Positions 1-9,097 are shown, counted from the first letter of the stretch. The stretch: 53,870 nucleotides of DNA from Oscillatoria salina IIICB1 (GCF_020144665.1 NZ_JAAHBQ010000045.1:1-53870), one strand, 5' to 3'. Notes: a model not told the origin generated them from the letters alone. A program made the numbers and translations.

Positions 1-40
1 GGAACTTAAAATATACGTTCAAAACCAAGATTGTCCGGAT

Positions 41-199
41 TCATCCCGTCACTAATAGTGAGGGTCTTCTCCGGACGTTAAGATAAGTAATATTGTAGCC
101 TTGCTGACAAGCATCAGCGCAAATCCTACCCGTCCAACCGAGACAAGCCTTGTCGCCAGTGCCATTGACAAAAGAATCACCAATAAAAGCTAAATACAT
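41..199 (-). pseudogene. Truncated SGNH/GDSL-type hydrolase fragment
   Basis: A 52-codon reading frame begins at the ATG at 199 and ends at a TGA at 43-41. Its first ~39 residues have the block I signature of SGNH hydrolases (FIGDSFVNGTGD, with the nucleophile Ser in GDS, followed by LGWTGRICADAC), which in full-length relatives of roughly 200 residues leads into a second conserved block. Here the similarity stops after residue ~39 and the frame closes. No single alternative frame clearly restores the family down to the window edge. I infer a decayed or frameshifted gene remnant. The window edge is only 40 bases away, so a short frameshifted gene continuing outside cannot be excluded. Confidence 0.5.
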
Positions 200-315
200 T
201 TTGACAATAATTTCAGTATCAAAGCTAACAAATTTGGCAAGATTAACCCTTAATTAATGAGTTGTTAAACTATTCTCGATCTATTTTTTTTCTCCAATCA
301 ACTAAGAATACCTGT

Positions 316-1059
316 TTATTCTCCTAGTTTTGGTCGCAAACCACCAAACAAAGCAATTTCAAATAGCTTCATAAAACAATCTACATCAATAAAACCAATT
401 TCCCTCAACCAATCACATTGAATTTCCACAGATGCGAGAATGTTAGCCACTTTATCAGCGCGAGTATAATATTCTTTGTCTATTTCTTCCCTAGATTTCT
501 GCACTCCTTGACTTTGATGAAACGAATACAGAGAATCAACAAACAACTCATCAAAAGCTTTTTCACCCCAAGCAGATTTAGAAGCAATATGTTCTAAATT
601 TAGAAACAAACCACCTGGTTTCAGTAAATCATAAATTTCTGCATAAATTTCTTGTTTGCGAGTATCTGGTTGGTGATGAATAGCAAAACCAGAAACAATG
701 ACATCGAAAGATTTTTCATTATTAATAGTTTTCAGCCAATCTTTCTTCCCAAAATCTGCTTGATAAAATTCAATTTGGTAATCGCGATTAGCTAAACTAT
801 TTTTTGCCGCAGATAACATTGTTTCCGAAAAATCTAAAAATACTCCTCTTGCTTGAGGATAATTCTGAAGAATAGATTTACCTAAAATACCGTTACCGCA
901 ACCCAAATCCAAAAAAGAGTTTACTTGTGGTTGAGTCAGCCGAATAACTCTCAGCAAAATCTCAATTTGTTCTGCGGCTAAAGGAATTGCACTTCGTACA
1001 CCTTCGAGGAATTTTTTCGAGATTTCTTCTGTTTTCCAAACTTGATAACTTGGCTTCAT
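316..1059 (-). CDS. SAM-dependent class I methyltransferase
   Basis: A 247-residue protein with the class I Rossmann methyltransferase signature: motif I DLGCGNGILG at about residues 52-61, an acidic strand-2 end (VFLDFSE) and motif IV FDVIVSGFAIHH, followed by LLKPGGLFLNLEH. These are the S-adenosylmethionine-binding elements of the Methyltransf_25/UbiE-like families. The substrate is not visible from the sequence. The start is an ATG and the gene stands alone, about 250 bp from the divergently placed inverted repeat downstream of the neighbouring protease gene. No membrane segment or signal peptide is seen, so it is probably cytosolic. Confidence 0.8.
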   Translation of the reverse strand: MKPSYQVWKTEEISKKFLEGVRSAIPLAAEQIEILLRVIRLTQPQVNSFLDLGCGNGILGKSILQNYPQARGVFLDFSETMLSAAKNSLANRDYQIEFYQADFGKKDWLKTINNEKSFDVIVSGFAIHHQPDTRKQEIYAEIYDLLKPGGLFLNLEHIASKSAWGEKAFDELFVDSLYSFHQSQGVQKSREEIDKEYYTRADKVANILASVEIQCDWLREIGFIDVDCFMKLFEIALFGGLRPKLGE

Positions 1060-1273
1060 AAGTTAGTAATAAATCCTTTAAAGTCAGTCAATTTTCAATT
1101 AATAATTCTAAGTTCCTAGGGAATTATTGAGGGTTTTTCTTCTCAGATAAAATCAAAAATATTAGCTATAAATTATTGATTTTTAAAGAGTCAAACTGCT
1201 CAATATTTAGATAATATTTAAAGCATTTTCTTTGACCTTTTAGATTAGCTTGTGTTTCTTTGAATACGAGATT

Positions 1274-1301
1274 GTAGAGACGCTGTCTACAACGTCTCTA
1301 C
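1274..1301. repeat. Inverted repeat just past the M50 protease gene
   Basis: Perfect 9-bp arms, GTAGAGACG at 1274-1282 and CGTCTCTAC at 1293-1301, enclose a 10-base loop. It starts 8 bases beyond the protease stop codon. Repeats of this GTAGAGACG type are widely scattered in cyanobacterial spacers; here it may also stabilise the 3' end of the transcript. There is no long T-run, so a classical terminator is doubtful. Confidence 0.6.
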
Positions 1302-1309
1302 GACTATTT

Positions 1310-2854
1310 TTAACCACCACCAATACCAAGACTTCCTGCGACACTAGGAGTCAAAGGGATCAAAGTTGCTAGAGTTAAAAATAGCGCCAATAAACCCAAA
1401 GCTGCTCTTGCATCATCAGGTTCGCTTAACTCATTTAAACTAGGACGCTCTAAATTTCGTTGCAAGAAAAGAATCAAAATTCCCCAATACAAAGGAATGG
1501 GATTACTCGGATTAAAAATTGCCACAATTCCAATCAAAACTAAAGTAGCAATTGTCGTGCGTCGGGCTGTTTTGCGTCCATAAATAGCTAAAACAATTCT
1601 ACCTCCATCTAACTGTCCTGCGGGAAGTAAATTCAAAGCCGTAATCACTAAACCTAGCCAACCAATAATAGTCAAAGGATGGATATCAACAATTGGTTCT
1701 TGTAAAGCAGAACCTAAGACGACTTTTGCTAAACTTCCTACCAAAACCGAACCTTGGAAAAACTCAGTAGGTAACTTGAATAAACTACCAGGATGAGAAA
1801 GAATTAATCCAGCAATTAACATTAAAAGCGAGATAATTCCCCCAATAGCCGGACCTGCAAAAGCCACATCAAAAAGTGCAGTGCGGCTAGGAATTAAAGA
1901 TTCAAAACGATTAATTCCCCCAAAAGCACCAATTTGCCAACTAGGAATAAAGAAAGGAAAACTAAAGCGAAGATCGTATTTTTTGGCTATTACTTGATGA
2001 GCAATTTCGTGAGCGGCTAGAATTGTCCACAGTCCTAAACTCAGAGGTAGCACCTCTTGGAAACGAGAAATATCGGTAAAGAAATCAAAACCAAGGAGGA
2101 TTCCTGCTGCTTCTAAACTGGTAGCAATCGTGGCGACAAAAAGCACCACAGCCAAGACTTTTTGAGCAATAGTAGCAGGCTGAGGGTCATCCGTACTAGG
2201 GAGAATAATAACCACAGGTTTTCCTTCCGGACTTTCGACTAAAAAGAGTCGATATTTTTCACCCAAACGTTCTTTTAAACTAGCTGAAAGACGCGAATGA
2301 ACTCGATCGGGGTCGTTGCGTAAATTACCGCGAAAAATGGCTCCTTCTTGATAAGAAATAGTTTCGGTAGCAAAAAAGGTGTCAATACCAAAAATACCTT
2401 TAATAGTTTTGAGGTCATCGTCAGGAATAGGAAGCACTTCTGGGGCGATCGCTGCACCGACGTTATGGTATGCGTTTTCTGTATTGTCTGTTGGTTCTGA
2501 AGACTCGCGTACCTCACCCTCAGCATTATTCTCAGCTTCAAGTTCCTTTAATCTTTGGGAAGCACGTTCGCGTAAGATCGCATCTTGACCTTCTTGACGC
2601 AATCGCCTTCCTAAATAAATGTAACCTCCAGCCGAAGCGACTAGCAAAAAGAGAATACCGACTAAATTGAGGTAAATTCCCGCAGAAAACAAGCCGAAAA
2701 ATAACAGCCAGGGAGCCATGAGAACTACCGATTGTAACCAAGCCAAGATCCCTAGTTTGCCATAAGACCTGGCTCGATTGTAGCCCCAAATGAGAATACC
2801 TAAAGCGACGAGAACAATGGAAAATGTTGCAATAGTATCCGATCCGTTAAACAT
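1310..2854 (-). CDS. Site-2 protease family (M50) membrane metalloprotease, EGY-like
   Basis: 514 residues with several hydrophobic segments. The zinc-binding HEIAHQ motif is at residues 282-287 (His282, Glu283, His286), and the second conserved motif, NLLPAGQLDGG, is at about 408-418 and supplies the third, aspartate ligand. GNLR at 176-179 is typical of the chloroplast EGY proteases and their cyanobacterial homologues. Two hydrophobic segments at the N terminus, then a charged linker and a soluble ~100-residue region, precede the catalytic core. Site-2 proteases cleave substrates within the membrane, for example anti-sigma factors or membrane regulators; the substrate here is unknown. It is last in a minus-strand run after murQ (68-bp gap). 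Confidence 0.88.
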   Translation of the reverse strand: MFNGSDTIATFSIVLVALGILIWGYNRARSYGKLGILAWLQSVVLMAPWLLFFGLFSAGIYLNLVGILFLLVASAGGYIYLGRRLRQEGQDAILRERASQRLKELEAENNAEGEVRESSEPTDNTENAYHNVGAAIAPEVLPIPDDDLKTIKGIFGIDTFFATETISYQEGAIFRGNLRNDPDRVHSRLSASLKERLGEKYRLFLVESPEGKPVVIILPSTDDPQPATIAQKVLAVVLFVATIATSLEAAGILLGFDFFTDISRFQEVLPLSLGLWTILAAHEIAHQVIAKKYDLRFSFPFFIPSWQIGAFGGINRFESLIPSRTALFDVAFAGPAIGGIISLLMLIAGLILSHPGSLFKLPTEFFQGSVLVGSLAKVVLGSALQEPIVDIHPLTIIGWLGLVITALNLLPAGQLDGGRIVLAIYGRKTARRTTIATLVLIGIVAIFNPSNPIPLYWGILILFLQRNLERPSLNELSEPDDARAALGLLALFLTLATLIPLTPSVAGSLGIGGG

Positions 2855-2922
2855 TTTTTTAGTGATTAGTCTGATGATTTAAACAGTTGCGATCGCTCGG
2901 AAAACTTGGTTGATAAATTTCC

Positions 2923-3840
2923 CTATTTTTGTTTTACCGCTTCCCGTGCTGCTCTGAGATTACCTTGATATTTCGTAAGCAAGCGAGAACTTTCTTCAGC
3001 ATCTAAGCCGCTCCAGTGCATCAGTAGGGCTAGTTTAACTCGCTTTTTGCTATTTTCTAACAATTCGCTAGCCCGATCGCGGCTTAAATCGGTTAAATCT
3101 TGGATCGTTCTCACAGCGCGATCGCGTAACTTGGTATTGGTGACAGCGACATCGACCATGCGATTACCATAAACTTTACCTAAGCGTACCATTGCGCCTG
3201 TAGATAAGATATTTAAAGCCATTTTTGTTACCGTTCCGGCTTTGAGTCTAGTCGAACCAGCCAGAACTTCTGCACCTACCAACAAGCGAATATCCACATC
3301 TACATCCCACCGAACCTGATCCGCAGGAACACAAGCAATTCCCACTGTTTTTGCTCCTCTCGCTTTAGCTGCGGCTATAGCACCACGAACAAAAGGTGTA
3401 GTTCCTCCAGCCGTTATCCCGACAACCACATCCAAGTCATGTACTTGTCGTTGAGCGATCGCTTCTGCTCCATCTTCAGCTCGATCTTCCAAATCTTCCG
3501 AACTACGCACCAGCGCACCCGCACCCCCAGCAATTATCCCCTGAACCAGTTCCGGAGGAGTGCAAAAAGTCGGCGGACATTCAGCCGCATCGAGAACCCC
3601 CAAACGTCCGCTCGTTCCCGCACCAATATAAAATAACCTACCTCCGTGACGCAGCGCCTCAGCGATAATCTCCACAGCCTTAGCTAACTCAAAACGAGCC
3701 GCAGCGATCGCTGAGAGCGTTTTCGCATCCTCTTGATTAAACAGATCCACCAATTCCAACGAAGTTAAGCGATCGAGATCTTCGCTATTCGGGTTAACCT
3801 GCTCTGTGAGCAGATGACCTCTAGACTCGAAATTCTTCAT
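2923..3840 (-). CDS. murQ: N-acetylmuramic acid 6-phosphate etherase
   Basis: 305 residues, the usual size of MurQ. The SIS sugar-phosphate domain has the phosphate-binding IGAGTSGRLGVLDA stretch and the catalytic-site AECPPTF at roughly residues 76-92, then GIIAGG and ITAGGTTPFVRGA. MurQ cleaves the D-lactyl ether of MurNAc-6-phosphate to give GlcNAc-6-phosphate and lactate in cytoplasmic peptidoglycan recycling. The C-terminal ~50 residues form the helical tail usual in the family. It lies 31 bp downstream of the DUF3110 gene and in the same run as a D-Ala-D-Ala dipeptidase, consistent with a wall-recycling role for the cluster. Confidence 0.93.
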   Translation of the reverse strand: MKNFESRGHLLTEQVNPNSEDLDRLTSLELVDLFNQEDAKTLSAIAAARFELAKAVEIIAEALRHGGRLFYIGAGTSGRLGVLDAAECPPTFCTPPELVQGIIAGGAGALVRSSEDLEDRAEDGAEAIAQRQVHDLDVVVGITAGGTTPFVRGAIAAAKARGAKTVGIACVPADQVRWDVDVDIRLLVGAEVLAGSTRLKAGTVTKMALNILSTGAMVRLGKVYGNRMVDVAVTNTKLRDRAVRTIQDLTDLSRDRASELLENSKKRVKLALLMHWSGLDAEESSRLLTKYQGNLRAAREAVKQK

Positions 3841-3871
3841 CCTTCCGCCTTCTCTTACCTGAAGTTTAATT

Positions 3872-4243
3872 CTACAAAAGACCTTCCAATCTGCGGCGAA
3901 TAGCGTCTAAATCGGACATTTCTGAGGCTTCTGCTGCTGATGAAGGTTTACCTTCGGCATTCCATTCCGTTTGTTCAACATTCGTTTCTGGGGGAACAGC
4001 TAACATATCTTCCTCAATCAACTCAGCATCATAACCAGCTTCACGGCAAAACTCCTCAATTTCCTCCGATTCAAACTCTTCCACCGTTGGTGTGAGAAAA
4101 TCTTGTGCTTCCAACATCAAACCAAAACGAATCGCATCATCTTCCGACTTAAACATCAACACCTTATTGCGAGATCCAATCTGAATCGTGTGGATACCCT
4201 CATTTTCCGTCCGGGCGTTGAACAATAAAACATAAACGCGCAT
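3872..4243 (-). CDS. DUF3110 family protein
   Basis: A 123-residue acidic protein beginning MRVYVLLFNARTENEGIHT, the characteristic start of the cyanobacterial DUF3110 family, which also occurs in plastid lineages. The first ~80 residues form the conserved domain (VLMFKSEDDAIRFGLMLEAQDF); the rest is an acidic, low-conservation tail ending in a predicted helix (DLDAIRRRLEGLL). Function is unknown. It sits between the dipeptidase (67-bp gap) and murQ (31-bp gap) on the same strand and is probably cotranscribed with murQ. Confidence 0.8.
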   Translation of the reverse strand: MRVYVLLFNARTENEGIHTIQIGSRNKVLMFKSEDDAIRFGLMLEAQDFLTPTVEEFESEEIEEFCREAGYDAELIEEDMLAVPPETNVEQTEWNAEGKPSSAAEASEMSDLDAIRRRLEGLL

Positions 4244-4310
4244 AGTAAATCAGAATCTCGTCACTATTCGACAACAGTCATTTATCTTCATTTATTAGAT
4301 TATCTTGCTC

Positions 4311-5027
4311 TTAACCAGATTCAGCGACTCTGCCATAGCGAGCCACAAAATTATCACCAGGATTTGCTTGTTCGTGCAACCAAGCCCACATTTGATCTCC
4401 GAGGGAAAAATGCCACCACTCACCCAAATGGCGCTGAAACCCTGCTTTAAGCATCACTTGGTGCAATAACTCTCGATTGGCGTGATATTTTTTCCCTTCA
4501 CTGCTGCTATCTTGAGCATAAAAAAGCGGCTGCGATCGCGGCGATAGTTCGTCAATTTCTGAACCCATCTCAACTATTTTCCCTTCTTCATCCACTAATG
4601 TCACATCCACTGCCGCACCAGTCGCATGAGGTGGCGGCATTGCTGGATCTAAACTGGGAATTGCCCAAAGTTGGTAAACTTCTTGCCAAATTGCTTGACT
4701 TTCTGGTTCCGATAAGTTCTCTTTCCTTAAGCCCCGCTCTTGCAACACCTGAGCGAAAGTGTAATCTACCATAAACTGCTGCACTGCCACAGGTCGATAA
4801 GCATCAAAAATCAGAATTTTCCCACCCGGAGACAACTGTTCTAAATAATTTTGCGCCGTAACTAAAGCTTTAACTACCCCCAAGCGCAAATAATAAGGGT
4901 TAACTCCACCATAATCAGCACCTAGTTTGACATAGGGATGGGGCGACTCTACCGCAAACCGCTCTAAAGGAATTGCTACAAGCGGTTCCCCAGATTCGCT
5001 AATTTTAATCTGTTGATATGGTTTCAT
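4311..5027 (-). CDS. D-alanyl-D-alanine dipeptidase (M15D, VanX/DdpX-like)
   Basis: 238 residues with the metal-peptidase signatures of family M15D: DAYRP near residue 86, HATGAAVDVTL near 134 (zinc ligands His and Asp) and EWWHF near 203 (catalytic Glu and third zinc ligand His). GSEIDELS matches the conserved loop of VanX-like enzymes. Such enzymes hydrolyse the D-Ala-D-Ala dipeptide released from cell-wall material. No signal peptide is evident, pointing to a cytoplasmic scavenging role rather than glycopeptide resistance; no VanH or VanA partner is next to it. The ATG start is preceded by an AT-rich gap of 42 bp to yidD. Confidence 0.85.
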   Translation of the reverse strand: MKPYQQIKISESGEPLVAIPLERFAVESPHPYVKLGADYGGVNPYYLRLGVVKALVTAQNYLEQLSPGGKILIFDAYRPVAVQQFMVDYTFAQVLQERGLRKENLSEPESQAIWQEVYQLWAIPSLDPAMPPPHATGAAVDVTLVDEEGKIVEMGSEIDELSPRSQPLFYAQDSSSEGKKYHANRELLHQVMLKAGFQRHLGEWWHFSLGDQMWAWLHEQANPGDNFVARYGRVAESG

Positions 5028-5069
5028 AGTTTCTCAACTCAAAGGTAATAGAATTAGAGACGTTGCATT

Positions 5070-5303
5070 TTAGTTTCTCTTCTTTTCAACCGAATCAGGA
5101 ACGGGATCGTAGCCTCCGGGATGCAACGGATGACAGCGTAAAACTCGGCGCACAGCCAACCAGCTACCGCGCCAAAAACCAAACCTTTGCACCGCCGTCA
5201 ACGCATACTGGGAACAAGTAGGTTGGAAACGACACACTGGCGGAAACAAAGGCGAAATAAATATTCTGTAACCTTTAATTAACCAGATTAAGATACTTTT
5301 CAT
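5070..5303 (-). CDS. yidD: Membrane protein insertion efficiency factor YidD
   Basis: 77 residues with the full family pattern: an N-terminal amphipathic/hydrophobic segment ([11 protein letters not shown]), the CRFxPTCSxYA motif at about residues 24-34, and the [14 protein letters not shown] ending. YidD assists insertion of membrane proteins at the inner membrane. In many bacteria it neighbours rnpA and yidC, but here it does not; it heads a minus-strand run followed by the dipeptidase. Confidence 0.93.
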   Translation of the reverse strand: MKSILIWLIKGYRIFISPLFPPVCRFQPTCSQYALTAVQRFGFWRGSWLAVRRVLRCHPLHPGGYDPVPDSVEKKRN

Positions 5304-5379
5304 CAGATAACGCTAATCTAATACAGTGTTAATAGGCGACATTCTTGGTAAATCGCTTTAGTTTTTAAGTTGTATCCCC

Positions 5380-6066
5380 TTGGTTGAATCTACTATATCT
5401 TTATCTTGGTTGACTCCTCTCAGTGTAACGACTCTCTATTTAGTCGTTATTGTCCTGTTAGCTGAGGGATTAAATCGTTTATCCACCGCCGATGCTGAAT
5501 TTACTCGTAAGGTGGTTCACATTGGTGTCGGGAATGTGATTATCTTAGCTTGGTGGTTAGAAATTCCCGCTTGGGTGGGGATTGGCGCTGCTGCGATCGC
5601 GAGTTTGATCGCTTTAGTTTCTTATTTTTTGCCAATTTTGCCTAGTATTAACAGCGTCGGACGACAAAGCCTCGGAACCTTTTTCTATGCTCTCAGTGTC
5701 GGGATCTTAGTTGCTTGGTTTTTTCCGCAAAATTTACCAGAGTACGCAGCGATCGGTATTTTAGTAATGGCTTGGGGAGATGGACTTGCGGCGGTGATTG
5801 GACGGCGTTTCGGTAAACATCGCTATCAAGTTTGGGGAATCGGCAAAAGTTGGGAAGGTTCCCTAACGATGACAGTAGTTAGTTTTGTCGTCTGTAGTCT
5901 CATTTTGATGACTTTGGGCAGCCAGATCGCCCAAATAATCTTAGTTTCTTCTCTGGTGGCGATCGCTGCTACCACTTTAGAAGCTTTTTCTAAACTAGGC
6001 ATTGACAATCTTACCGTACCCCTAGGAAGTGCCGCTCTCAGCTTTTTCTTGATGCAACTTTGGTAA
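5380..6066 (+). CDS. Phytol kinase-like / phosphatidate cytidylyltransferase-fold membrane protein
   Basis: 228 residues, almost wholly hydrophobic with about six to seven membrane segments. Conserved RKVVHIGVGN near residue 45, MAWGDGLAAVIGRRFGKHRY near 130 and GKSWEGSLTM near 154 place it in the CTP-dependent polyprenol/phytol kinase group (plant VTE5 and cyanobacterial relatives), which phosphorylates phytol from chlorophyll breakdown for tocopherol or chlorophyll resynthesis. The start is a TTG; an in-frame TAG lies 19 bases upstream and no ATG is nearby. It is divergent from yidD with a 76-bp gap. Dolichol kinase-like activity on another prenol cannot be excluded. Confidence 0.82.
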   Translation: MVESTISLSWLTPLSVTTLYLVVIVLLAEGLNRLSTADAEFTRKVVHIGVGNVIILAWWLEIPAWVGIGAAAIASLIALVSYFLPILPSINSVGRQSLGTFFYALSVGILVAWFFPQNLPEYAAIGILVMAWGDGLAAVIGRRFGKHRYQVWGIGKSWEGSLTMTVVSFVVCSLILMTLGSQIAQIILVSSLVAIAATTLEAFSKLGIDNLTVPLGSAALSFFLMQLW

Positions 6067-6072
6067 TAAATG

Positions 6073-6117
6073 CCTCTCGCTATGCAGACTTGGTCACTGC
6101 TTGAGTTTAGCGAGAGG
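6073..6117 (+). terminator. Hairpin between convergent genes
   Basis: Arms CCTCTCGCT (6073-6081) and AGCGAGAGG (6109-6117) pair perfectly over 9 bp with a 27-base loop, 6 bases after the phytol kinase-like stop codon and before the convergent small gene. There is no T-run, so termination is an inference from position only. Confidence 0.4.
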
Positions 6118-6142
6118 TAAAAGTAAAAATAAAAACATTCGT

Positions 6143-6346
6143 TTAGTTAATGGCAAACTGCAAGTTTTGAGCAGATCGCAATTCCCGTTGAATTTGCCCT
6201 GAGTTTAATGCTTCACTGAGAACAGCGAGGATCTCTAGGTCTGCGGGTTGATAACTTTTCATCGCTAACAACTGACGAATCAGACCTTCGGAAGCAACGC
6301 TCAAGCACCCTGTTTGAAAAGCTGATTGTACAAGCGTGTTAATCAT
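6143..6346 (-). CDS. Small conserved cyanobacterial protein, paralogue of the gene at 10533
   Basis: 67 residues, soluble. It aligns by eye with the 98-residue product at 10533-10829: both run hydrophobic-V-x-A-x-x-[TS]-G-[CF]-L-S-x-x-[AE] followed by IRQLLAMKSY versus LRQLLRNKYD, then a helical region with ALNSGQIQRE versus AMEGRVKQE. This pattern recurs as unannotated small proteins in cyanobacteria; no function is known to me. It lacks the longer charged tail of its paralogue. The ribosome-binding site is weak. Confidence 0.65.
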   Translation of the reverse strand: MINTLVQSAFQTGCLSVASEGLIRQLLAMKSYQPADLEILAVLSEALNSGQIQRELRSAQNLQFAIN

Positions 6347-6610
6347 TGCACTAACTTCTAAGAGCGTTTCTAGATGGTAGATATATTTAGTATCCGATCT
6401 TTTTTCTCTATAAAAAATGATTTCTATTCCTTCACAAGTGCGATCGTCCTCAACTCAGGACGAGGATCTCGATCACAATCAGCCCTAATCCAGACAATTA
6501 AGCACAAAAAGGCAATTGTGACAAGGTTTTACATTTAGGCAAATATTTAGAGTTTAGGGATCAAAATCTGTTATTGAAGTAGAAGCTATCAAGTAAAAAG
6601 GATAAAAACG

Positions 6611-7480
6611 GTGTTCGCGATCGCAGTCAAGCAAGAGCAGTACCAGACTTATATTCTCTCTCATGAAGAAGCTATGTCTCGTCTGGAGGTAGTACCGGAA
6701 CGAGGTGGAATAATTACTCAGTGGCGCATCCAAGGGCAAGATCTTCTCTATTTAGATGCGGAACGCTTCGCTAACCCGAAGATGAGTGTCCGGGGCGGAA
6801 TACCCATTTTGTTTCCCATTTGCGGTAATCTACCTAATGATGTTTATACTTACCAAGGCGAACAGTACAGTCTCAAACAACACGGTTTTGCTCGCGATCT
6901 TCCTTGGCAAGTAACCAATACCGAAACTGACGATCTAGCGAGTATTACTCTGGTTCTCAACAGCAATGAGCAAACCTTGGCTGTCTATCCATTTAAGTTT
7001 CAACTCGCTTTCACCTACGAACTCAAAGAAAATAGTTTAAAAATTCACCAGCGCTACACGAATAACTCTCAAACCACGATGCCCTTTTCCACTGGTTTGC
7101 ATCCCTATTTTCTCATTGCTGACAAAAAGCTACTTAGTTTCGATCTTCCTGCTTCTCAGATTCAAGCCCAAGATACTAAGGAAGTTTATCCTTTTGAGGG
7201 TAGCTTTGATTTCGATGCTGACGAAATTGATGTCGCCCTTTTTCCAGTGACGAAAAACTCAGCCTCGATTACTCACAACCGCCGTCGCTTCAAAATTACA
7301 ATCAATTATTCTGAACTTTATTCAGCCTTAGTTTTTTGGACAGTAAAAGGAAAAGATTATGTTTGTCTCGAACCTTGGAGTGCTTTGCGTAACGCACTCA
7401 ATACTGGCGAAAGATTGACTCATCTGGAACCAGGAGCTACCTGTGAAGCTACAGTGGCAATGGAAGTTATGTACCTGTGA
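6611..7480 (+). CDS. Aldose 1-epimerase family protein
   Basis: 289 residues of the galactose-mutarotase fold. Visible family elements are RGGIPILFPICGNLPND (residues ~61-77), QHGFARDLPW (~90-99), FSTGLHPYF near 162 with the catalytic-type His, and CLEPWSALRNALNTGERL near 255 with a conserved Glu. It is closer to the glucose-6-phosphate 1-epimerase/YeaD-like group than to classical GalM, but the sugar is not certain. The start is a GTG at 6611; the next internal ATG at 6674 would remove a conserved strand. It stands alone, upstream of the tRNA gene. Confidence 0.83.
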   Translation: MFAIAVKQEQYQTYILSHEEAMSRLEVVPERGGIITQWRIQGQDLLYLDAERFANPKMSVRGGIPILFPICGNLPNDVYTYQGEQYSLKQHGFARDLPWQVTNTETDDLASITLVLNSNEQTLAVYPFKFQLAFTYELKENSLKIHQRYTNNSQTTMPFSTGLHPYFLIADKKLLSFDLPASQIQAQDTKEVYPFEGSFDFDADEIDVALFPVTKNSASITHNRRRFKITINYSELYSALVFWTVKGKDYVCLEPWSALRNALNTGERLTHLEPGATCEATVAMEVMYL

Positions 7481-7574
7481 TAATGCTTTTAGCCGTGCTT
7501 TACTCCTGGGACAAAAAAATAATTTGCGGCGAGGGTTCCTATTTCTAAAAAACTGTGTTATATTTAGAAACGGC

Positions 7575-7596
7575 GCGAACAAAGCGGAAAGTTCGC
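7575..7596 (+). other. Hairpin abutting the tRNA 5' end
   Basis: GCGAAC (7575-7580) and GTTCGC (7591-7596) pair across a 10-base loop and end exactly one base before the tRNA begins. It may influence 5' processing or be chance. Confidence 0.35.
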
Positions 7597-7668
7597 GGGT
7601 CGCTAACTCAACGGTAGAGTACTCGGCTTTTAACCGATAAGTTCTGGGTTCGAATCCCAGGCGACCCA
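7597..7668 (+). tRNA. trnK: tRNA-Lys (anticodon UUU)
   Basis: A 72-base cloverleaf. The acceptor stem GGGTCGC (7597-7603) pairs with GCGACCC (7661-7667), followed by discriminator A. The T arm CTGGG-TTCGAAT-CCCAG is perfect, and the anticodon arm TCGG-CTTTTAA-CCGA places TTT at positions 34-36. The D arm includes the usual AACGGTA loop. CCA is not encoded. Confidence 0.95.
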
Positions 7669-7936
7669 TTTTTTAGCTAACTCAGGCAAAAATTTTTGCG
7701 GGAGTTAGAGGTAGATAAATCTAGCGGAATTCTAGGAAATTCTGGGTTTCGGGAGTTACTCGCGATTGGCAAATTTCCGCCAGCGAATCATCCCTTAAGC
7801 CTAGTCATCAGCAAGATCGACAAAAGTAATACACCCAAATCGGCAAAAACAATTCGTCAGAAGTTGAAAAATATCTTAAGATTGACAAATAAGAGAAGTA
7901 ACTTTCTAACAAAAAGTAATAAACAGGAGGAAATTT

Positions 7937-9016
7937 ATGGCGCTCGTACCAATGCGACTGCTGTTGGATCACGCGGCAGAAAACGACTATGGTATTCCAG
8001 CCTATAACGTAAACAACATGGAGCAGATCCTGGCAATTATGCAGGCTGCTGAAGAAGCTAATAGCCCAGTTATTTTGCAAGCTTCTCGCGGTGCGCGTAA
8101 ATACGCAGGAGAAAACTTCCTCCGTCATTTAGTTTTAGCAGCAGTAGAAACCTATCCCCATATTCCTGTGGCGATGCACCAAGACCACGGTAATAGTCCT
8201 GCTACCTGCTATTCTGCTATCCGGAACGGTTTCACTAGCGTGATGATGGATGGTTCTTTGGAAGAAGATGCGAAAACGCCTGCTAGCTTTGACTACAATG
8301 TTAACGTCACGGCTGAAGTGGTAAAAGTTGCTCACTCAGTTGGTGCTAGCGTTGAAGGTGAACTTGGTTGCTTGGGTTCTTTGGAAACTGGTAAAGGTGA
8401 CAAAGAGGATGGTCACGGCTTTGAAGGTACTTTGACTAAAGAGCAGTTGTTGACCGATCCTGATGAAGCTGTTGAGTTCGTTGAACGTACTCAAGTTGAT
8501 GCTCTCGCTGTTGCTATTGGTACAAGCCACGGTGCTTATAAGTTTACTCGTAAGCCTACTGGCGAAATTTTGGCAATCAGCCGCATTGAGGAAATTCACA
8601 GCCGTTTACCGAATACTCACTTGGTAATGCACGGTTCCTCTTCAGTGCCTCAAGAATGGCTTGATATGATCAACGAGTACGGTGGTTCAATTCCTGAAAC
8701 TTACGGTGTACCAATTGAAGAAATTCAAAAAGGTATTAAGAGTGGCGTTCGCAAAGTAAATATCGACACTGATAACCGTTTGGCAATTACTGCGGCTATT
8801 CGCGAAGCAGCAGTTAAAGATCCTTCTAACTTCGATCCTCGCCACTTCTTGAAGCCTTCGATCCAGTATATGAAGCAAGTATGCTTGAAGCGTTACGATG
8901 CTTTTGGTACTGCTGGTAATGCTAGCAAGATTAAGCAAATGACTTTGGATGATTTTGCGGCTAAGTATGCTAAGGGCGAATTGGCTGCTAAAACTAAGGC
9001 GACTGCTTCTGTTTAA
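7937..9016 (+). CDS. fbaA: Class II fructose-bisphosphate aldolase
   Basis: 359 residues, the length of cyanobacterial class II (CbbA-type) aldolases. Metal and substrate motifs are visible: [11 protein letters not shown] near residue 80, the EGELG stretch near 140, [10 protein letters not shown] near 230 and [13 protein letters not shown] near 274. The enzyme makes and cleaves fructose-1,6-bisphosphate (and sedoheptulose-1,7-bisphosphate) in the Calvin cycle and glycolysis. A strong AGGAGG site at 7925-7930 sits 6 bases before the ATG. The gene is monocistronic, bounded by a clear terminator. Confidence 0.95.
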   Translation: MALVPMRLLLDHAAENDYGIPAYNVNNMEQILAIMQAAEEANSPVILQASRGARKYAGENFLRHLVLAAVETYPHIPVAMHQDHGNSPATCYSAIRNGFTSVMMDGSLEEDAKTPASFDYNVNVTAEVVKVAHSVGASVEGELGCLGSLETGKGDKEDGHGFEGTLTKEQLLTDPDEAVEFVERTQVDALAVAIGTSHGAYKFTRKPTGEILAISRIEEIHSRLPNTHLVMHGSSSVPQEWLDMINEYGGSIPETYGVPIEEIQKGIKSGVRKVNIDTDNRLAITAAIREAAVKDPSNFDPRHFLKPSIQYMKQVCLKRYDAFGTAGNASKIKQMTLDDFAAKYAKGELAAKTKATASV

Positions 9017-9049
9017 TTGAAAGCAATTCAGTTGGCTTAAAATAATTTT

Positions 9050-9085
9050 CTGGGTAGCTATGAGTGGCTACCCAGTTTTTGTTTG
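9050..9085 (+). terminator. Rho-independent terminator of the aldolase gene
   Basis: The 9-bp stem CTGGGTAGC (9050-9058) / GCTACCCAG (9067-9075) with an 8-base loop is followed directly by TTTTTGTTTG. It is 33 bases past the stop codon. Confidence 0.88.
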
Positions 9086-9097
9086 AGTTTTTTGCTT

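Noticed and set aside
6373-6537. 54-codon plus-strand frame starting ATGGTAGATATA
   Set aside because: No ribosome-binding site, no domain; it lies in the promoter spacer of the epimerase gene.
7328-7669. 113-codon minus-strand frame beginning MGRLGFEPRTYRLKAEYSTVEL
   Set aside because: Its N-terminal part is the reverse translation of the tRNA-Lys gene, a well-known spurious protein; the rest is antisense to the epimerase gene.
7696-8007. 103-codon plus-strand frame upstream of the aldolase gene
   Set aside because: It overlaps the aldolase start in another frame, has no family signature, and the aldolase ribosome-binding site lies inside it.
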